From positions 1 through 9,499 of the forward strand of contig CANNNH010000046.1 of NCBI GenBank assembly GCA_947505915.1: 9,499 nt of DNA, given 5' to 3'. This document shows, piece by piece, positions 7,129-9,499 of the stretch (its first letter is position 1; each line of letters opens with the position of its first letter). Source of the stretch: Comamonadaceae bacterium (GTDB lineage: Bacteria > Pseudomonadota > Gammaproteobacteria > Burkholderiales > Burkholderiaceae). The notes beneath the pieces were generated by a model. That model made no database searches, was not told the DNA's origin, and worked only from the letters and a program-made list of their open reading frames with translations. The position numbers and the translations under genes are program-made.

Positions 7129-8256
7129 TCAAGCACTGAGCGTGAAGGCCTCGTGGATGGCCGATTGAACGCTGCCGCCCAACACCGCGCCGCCACCGGC
7201 GACATAAATCCAGTCGCCAATGGTGACTGCCCCGACAGCATGTCTGGGCGTTGGCATGGGCGCATGCGCTTGCCAGCTGTCGCTGGCGGCGTCATAGCTC
7301 TCCATTTGCCCGAACACGGTTTGCTGTCCGGGCCGGTTGATGATGCCGCCTTCGCCGCCCATGGCAAACAAGCGGTCGCGGTAAATCACCAGGCCGTGAC
7401 CTGAGCGGGCCGTGGGCAGCGGTGCCCGCAGTTCCCAGGTGTCTCGCTCCGGCAAGTAGACCTGGTGCAAATCGGTGTTGTATTCAAAGGTGTTGAAGCG
7501 CCCGCCTATGACATGAATGCGCCCCTGGTGCGTGATGCAGCCAACGTGGTCTCGCGCACCCGGCAGTGCTTTGCGCCGGCTCCATGCGTCGGTTTTCGGG
7601 TCATAGACTTCGTGCCAGCCAACGCTGGCCCGTTCATCGACAGGGGAAGAAGCCCCGCCGATCAGGTGAATCTTGTCGTTCAGTACAACGGCTGCCGCCG
7701 CACCGCGCGGGCGCGGCAAGGGCGCAATGCTTTGCCACTTGTCTGCGCCCACCTCATAAACATAGGCGTGGTTATCAGGGTTGCGGTTTTGCTCGATGAA
7801 GCCGCCAAAGGCGTAAATGCGGCCGCGGTCTGCCACCACTGCCACATGGTTGGCCCCGCGCGGCAGCGCCGCTGCCAGAAGCCAGGTGTCTGTTTTGGGC
7901 TCATACACATGGTGGTAGCCGCGGTCTACCCGGCCTTCGCCATAGCCGCCAATGATGTGCAGACGCCCGGCCCATTCGGCAGCCCAGGCCATTTCGCTGC
8001 GCGGTATGGGCAGCGCGGCCCGCGTGACCCAGCGCCCCGGTGCGCCGGCGGCTGCGCTGCTTTTGACAGAGCGCTGCGCCGTCTGATCGGCCGTCAGGTG
8101 ATGCACTTGCCCGCCTTGCAGGCGCGCATAGGGCTCGGTAGCAGAAGGAGCCACCGGCAGCGCAGGATGCGCGTGGTGCGCAGGCTGCGCCAGCAGCGAA
8201 TCTGCCACCAGAGCGCCTGTGGCGGCGGTGAGGAATGAGCGGCGGTCTAGCGTCAT
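7129..8256 (-). CDS. Tat-exported kelch-repeat beta-propeller protein
   Basis: From the ATG at 8256 the product is 375 residues. The N-terminus MTLDRRSFLTAATGALVADSLLAQPAHA is a twin-arginine signal (RRSFL), so the protein is exported folded to the periplasm. After a low-complexity linker (about 28-72, several His) come six kelch repeats. Their Gly-Gly pairs lie at about 103, 151, 200, 251, 300 and 354, and each is preceded by an LPxPR/LPxAR-type turn and followed by a YDPKTDxW-type tryptophan. This makes a six-bladed propeller. Kelch propellers include sialate mutarotase NanM and the galactose-oxidase domain, but I see no catalytic signature, so binding or carbohydrate-related function is only a guess. 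The start was chosen because GAAGGA (8265-8270, minus strand) sits 8 nt upstream and the Tat motif begins there; an in-frame GTG at 8313 lies upstream of the likely promoter -10. It is divergent from puuD and convergent with the Stealth gene. Confidence 0.88.
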   Translation of the reverse strand: MTLDRRSFLTAATGALVADSLLAQPAHHAHPALPVAPSATEPYARLQGGQVHHLTADQTAQRSVKSSAAAGAPGRWVTRAALPIPRSEMAWAAEWAGRLHIIGGYGEGRVDRGYHHVYEPKTDTWLLAAALPRGANHVAVVADRGRIYAFGGFIEQNRNPDNHAYVYEVGADKWQSIAPLPRPRGAAAAVVLNDKIHLIGGASSPVDERASVGWHEVYDPKTDAWSRRKALPGARDHVGCITHQGRIHVIGGRFNTFEYNTDLHQVYLPERDTWELRAPLPTARSGHGLVIYRDRLFAMGGEGGIINRPGQQTVFGQMESYDAASDSWQAHAPMPTPRHAVGAVTIGDWIYVAGGGAVLGGSVQSAIHEAFTLSA

Positions 8257-8264
8257 GTGGTGTT

Positions 8265-8270
8265 TCCTTC
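8265..8270 (-). promoter_or_regulatory. Shine-Dalgarno of the kelch gene (decides start at 8256)
   Basis: Read on the minus strand this is GAAGGA, eight bases before the ATG. It is the best ribosome binding site in the window and selects the ATG at 8256 over the in-frame upstream GTG at 8313. Confidence 0.7.
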
Positions 8271-8304
8271 TCAAGGTCGCTGACTTGGAAAAATTCTGAA
8301 AAGC

Positions 8305-8332
8305 ATGGTACACGGGCAGCCGCTTTTGGCAA
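8305..8332 (-). promoter_or_regulatory. Putative sigma-70 promoter of the kelch gene
   Basis: On the minus strand, TTGCCA (8332-8327) and TACCAT (8310-8305) are separated by 16 bases. Transcription would begin near 8298, leaving a leader of about 40 nt that contains the GAAGGA ribosome binding site. Both hexamers match four of six consensus positions, so this is a by-eye prediction. Confidence 0.35.
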
Positions 8333-8404
8333 AGCGCTGGTCGCCTTAGAGTCCAGGGGGCTTCAATTTAGCTACACTGGCCTGGCTAGACCGCAGCGGA
8401 GCCG

Positions 8405-8421
8405 GAAGTTCACTTCCTGTG
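8405..8421 (+). repeat. Imperfect direct repeat, copy 1 (puuD leader)
   Basis: GAAGTTCACTTCCTGTG matches the copy at 8466-8482 at 14 of 17 positions, 61 nt apart. Similarity extends upstream to CGCAGCGG (8392-8399), which matches CGCAGTGG (8448-8455), and downstream to a CATGC. The pattern looks like a decayed tandem duplication of about 56-61 nt. Confidence 0.55.
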
Positions 8422-8465
8422 TCGCGGTCCATGCTGCTTACAGCGCCCGCAGTGGTGAGCAGTCC

Positions 8466-8482
8466 GAACTTCATGTCCTGTG
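8466..8482 (+). repeat. Imperfect direct repeat, copy 2 (puuD leader)
   Basis: GAACTTCATGTCCTGTG is the second copy of the 17-nt element. Its first seven bases, GAACTTC, are the exact reverse complement of GAAGTTC in copy 1, so the two copies could also pair with each other in RNA around the hairpin at 8434-8462. Confidence 0.55.
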
Positions 8483-8526
8483 CGATGCATGCGCATCCGG
8501 GCCATGCGGATTGCCAAGGCTAGACC

Positions 8527-9499
8527 ATGGAAAGTTATCTTCTCGACTGGGCCAACCTGCTCTTGCGTTGGGTGCACGTCATCACCGCCATCGCCTGGAT
8601 CGGCTCCTCGTTTTACTTTGTCTTTTTAGACTCCAGCCTGACGGCACCGGTCGATGAAGACCTGAAAAAGCAGGGCGTCAGCGGCGAGCTGTGGGCGGTG
8701 CACGGCGGCGGCTTTTACCACCCGGTCAAGTTCGCGGTGAGGCCGCCCGAGCTGCCCAAGCACCTGCACTGGTTTTACTGGGAGGCCTACAGCACCTGGC
8801 TGACCGGCATGGCGCTGTTCACGGTGTCTTACCTCTGGCAGGCCGGCACTTACCTGATTGACAAGTCATTGATGGACTGGACACCCACAGCCGCAGTGCT
8901 GACGGCGCTGTCTTTCCTGGTGGTGTTTTGGCTGCTGTACGACGGTATCTGCCGCGTCTTCGGTCAACGCAAGAACGGCGAAGCGCTGGTGGGCGCCGGC
9001 GTGCTGGTGCTGGTGTGCGTGGCCTCCTGGCTGGCTTGCCATTGGTTTGCCGGGCGCGCGGCCTTTTTGCTGGTCGGCGCCATGATGGCCACCGCCATGA
9101 GCGCCAATGTGTTCTTCTGGATCATCCCGGGCCAGCGCACTGTGGTGGCTGACATCCAAGCCGGCCGGCCGGTAGACCCGATACACGGCCAGCGCGGCAA
9201 GCAGCGAAGCGTGCACAACACTTACTTCACGCTGCCCGTGCTGTTTGCCATGTTGAGCAACCACTACAGCTTCACCTGGAGCCATCCGCAAAACTGGCTG
9301 GTGCTGATACTCATGATGTTCGCCGGCGCCGCGATTCGCCAGTTTTTTGTGCTGCGCCACGGCTTCAAGCTCGGGCGCAACGGCAACCCGCTGCCTTACG
9401 CGCTGGTGGGTGTGGCGGTGATTCTGGGCACCATCGTCTGGCTCAAGCCCGCGCCGCGTGCCGCAACGGCTGCGTTGTCTGGCGACGTGAGTTACGCCA
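8527..9499 (+). CDS. puuD: Urate oxidase PuuD (membrane urate hydroxylase), 3' end beyond window
   Basis: PuuD oxidises urate to 5-hydroxyisourate in the inner membrane and passes electrons to a C-terminal cytochrome c domain; it replaces soluble uricase in many proteobacteria. The window shows 324 residues with no stop before the edge. Reading from the ATG gives MESYLLDWANLLLRWVHVIT, then AIAWIGSSFYFVFLD (about 21-35), the family signature WAVHGGGFYHP (about 56-66) and HWFYWEAYSTWLTGM (about 81-95). Further membrane segments follow at about 121-140, 153-173, 178-200, 232-245, 256-275 and 290-306. Conserved SANVFFWIIPGQR (192-204) and RSVHNTYFTLPVLFAMLSNHY (about 227-247) carry histidines typical of the family. 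The CxxCH heme site expected in the C-terminal part is not reached. AAGG (8516-8519) seven bases upstream supports the start. XdhC, encoded about 5.6 kb upstream, serves the preceding step of purine breakdown. Confidence 0.93.
   Translation, partial: MESYLLDWANLLLRWVHVITAIAWIGSSFYFVFLDSSLTAPVDEDLKKQGVSGELWAVHGGGFYHPVKFAVRPPELPKHLHWFYWEAYSTWLTGMALFTVSYLWQAGTYLIDKSLMDWTPTAAVLTALSFLVVFWLLYDGICRVFGQRKNGEALVGAGVLVLVCVASWLACHWFAGRAAFLLVGAMMATAMSANVFFWIIPGQRTVVADIQAGRPVDPIHGQRGKQRSVHNTYFTLPVLFAMLSNHYSFTWSHPQNWLVLILMMFAGAAIRQFFVLRHGFKLGRNGNPLPYALVGVAVILGTIVWLKPAPRAATAALSGDVSYA

Larger units (their letters stand above)
8384..8526 (+). promoter_or_regulatory. Repeat-rich, foldable leader of puuD (candidate regulatory RNA or tandem operator)
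   Basis: This 143-nt stretch before puuD contains several clean hairpins. They are GACCGC/GCGGTC (8389-8394 / 8424-8429) around GGAAG-TTCA-CTTCC (8404-8417); CTGCTTAC/GTGAGCAG (8434-8441 / 8455-8462); and GATGC-ATGC-GCATC (8484-8497). The last competes with GCATCCG/CGGATTGC (8493-8499 / 8507-8514, one bulge), which ends directly before the AAGG ribosome binding site (8516-8519). GGCTAGACC occurs at both ends (8384-8392 and 8518-8526), the second copy touching the ATG. I do not recognise a known riboswitch class; in particular it does not match what I remember of the xanthine-binding NMT1 motif. A weak -10-like TACACT lies at 8373-8378 without a convincing -35. Confidence 0.42.

Noticed and set aside
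7108..7131. Hairpin TGACG-CTGAT-CGTCA (7117-7131) between the convergent Stealth and kelch genes as a bidirectional terminator, with GCTGATC repeated at 7108 and 7121
   Set aside because: Only five base pairs with low GC and no U-run on either strand; the seven-base repeat is too short to interpret.
7465..8238. 257-codon plus-strand open frame opposite the kelch gene
   Set aside because: It lacks a ribosome binding site and any domain; the kelch repeats and Tat signal on the minus strand explain the region.
8257..8313. N-terminal extension of the kelch protein from GTG at 8313
   Set aside because: The extension would bury the Tat signal 19 residues in, has no ribosome binding site, and its GTG lies upstream of the predicted -10; GAAGGA before 8256 supports the shorter form.
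8384..8526. Known xanthine-sensing NMT1 or guanidine riboswitch before puuD
   Set aside because: From memory of their conserved loops, neither core sequence is present; left as an unassigned structured leader.

Overview
This window reads as an ordinary chromosomal segment of a GC-rich betaproteobacterium. Protein style, codon use and gene content point to Burkholderiales, most likely Comamonadaceae (Polaromonas/Rhodoferax-like). That placement is inference from recognising protein families, not from a search.

Layout: (1) 1-2118 holds housekeeping genes, the 3' part of ispH (isoprenoid synthesis) followed by complete serS (seryl-tRNA synthetase). (2) 2150-2956 is xdhC, the molybdenum-cofactor insertion chaperone for xanthine dehydrogenase, here without xdhA/xdhB beside it. 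(3) 2987-5997 is a compact three-gene envelope cluster on the + strand: a small exported DUF2946-like protein with an MDCPLC motif, a TonB-dependent outer-membrane receptor, and a small exported protein with a His-rich tail. The last resembles what I remember being annotated as 'copper uptake system-associated protein'. The cluster looks like the outer-membrane/periplasmic part of a copper (or other metal) acquisition system and is the most interesting coding content here. (4) 6060-7112 is a Stealth-family sugar-phosphate transferase with no polysaccharide genes around it. (5) 7129-8256 (- strand) is a Tat-exported six-bladed kelch beta-propeller. (6) 8527 to the right edge is the 5' part of puuD, a membrane urate oxidase that should carry a C-terminal cytochrome c beyond the window.

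Functional links: XdhC (hypoxanthine/xanthine to urate) and PuuD (urate to 5-hydroxyisourate) act consecutively in purine catabolism but are separated here by about 5.6 kb of unrelated genes. The metal-uptake cluster, the Stealth gene and the kelch gene may therefore have been inserted between parts of an ancestral purine block.

Non-coding signals: serS and the DUF2946 gene both have a -10-like hexamer ending exactly 6 nt before the ATG and no Shine-Dalgarno, suggesting leaderless transcripts. The 147-nt leader of the receptor gene and the leader of puuD both contain repeats with mutually exclusive pairings and are candidate regulatory RNAs or operators. A strong 13-bp hairpin precedes the Stealth gene. 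I see no tRNA, rRNA, CRISPR array, insertion sequence or transposase, and no gene-free stretch longer than 300 bases.
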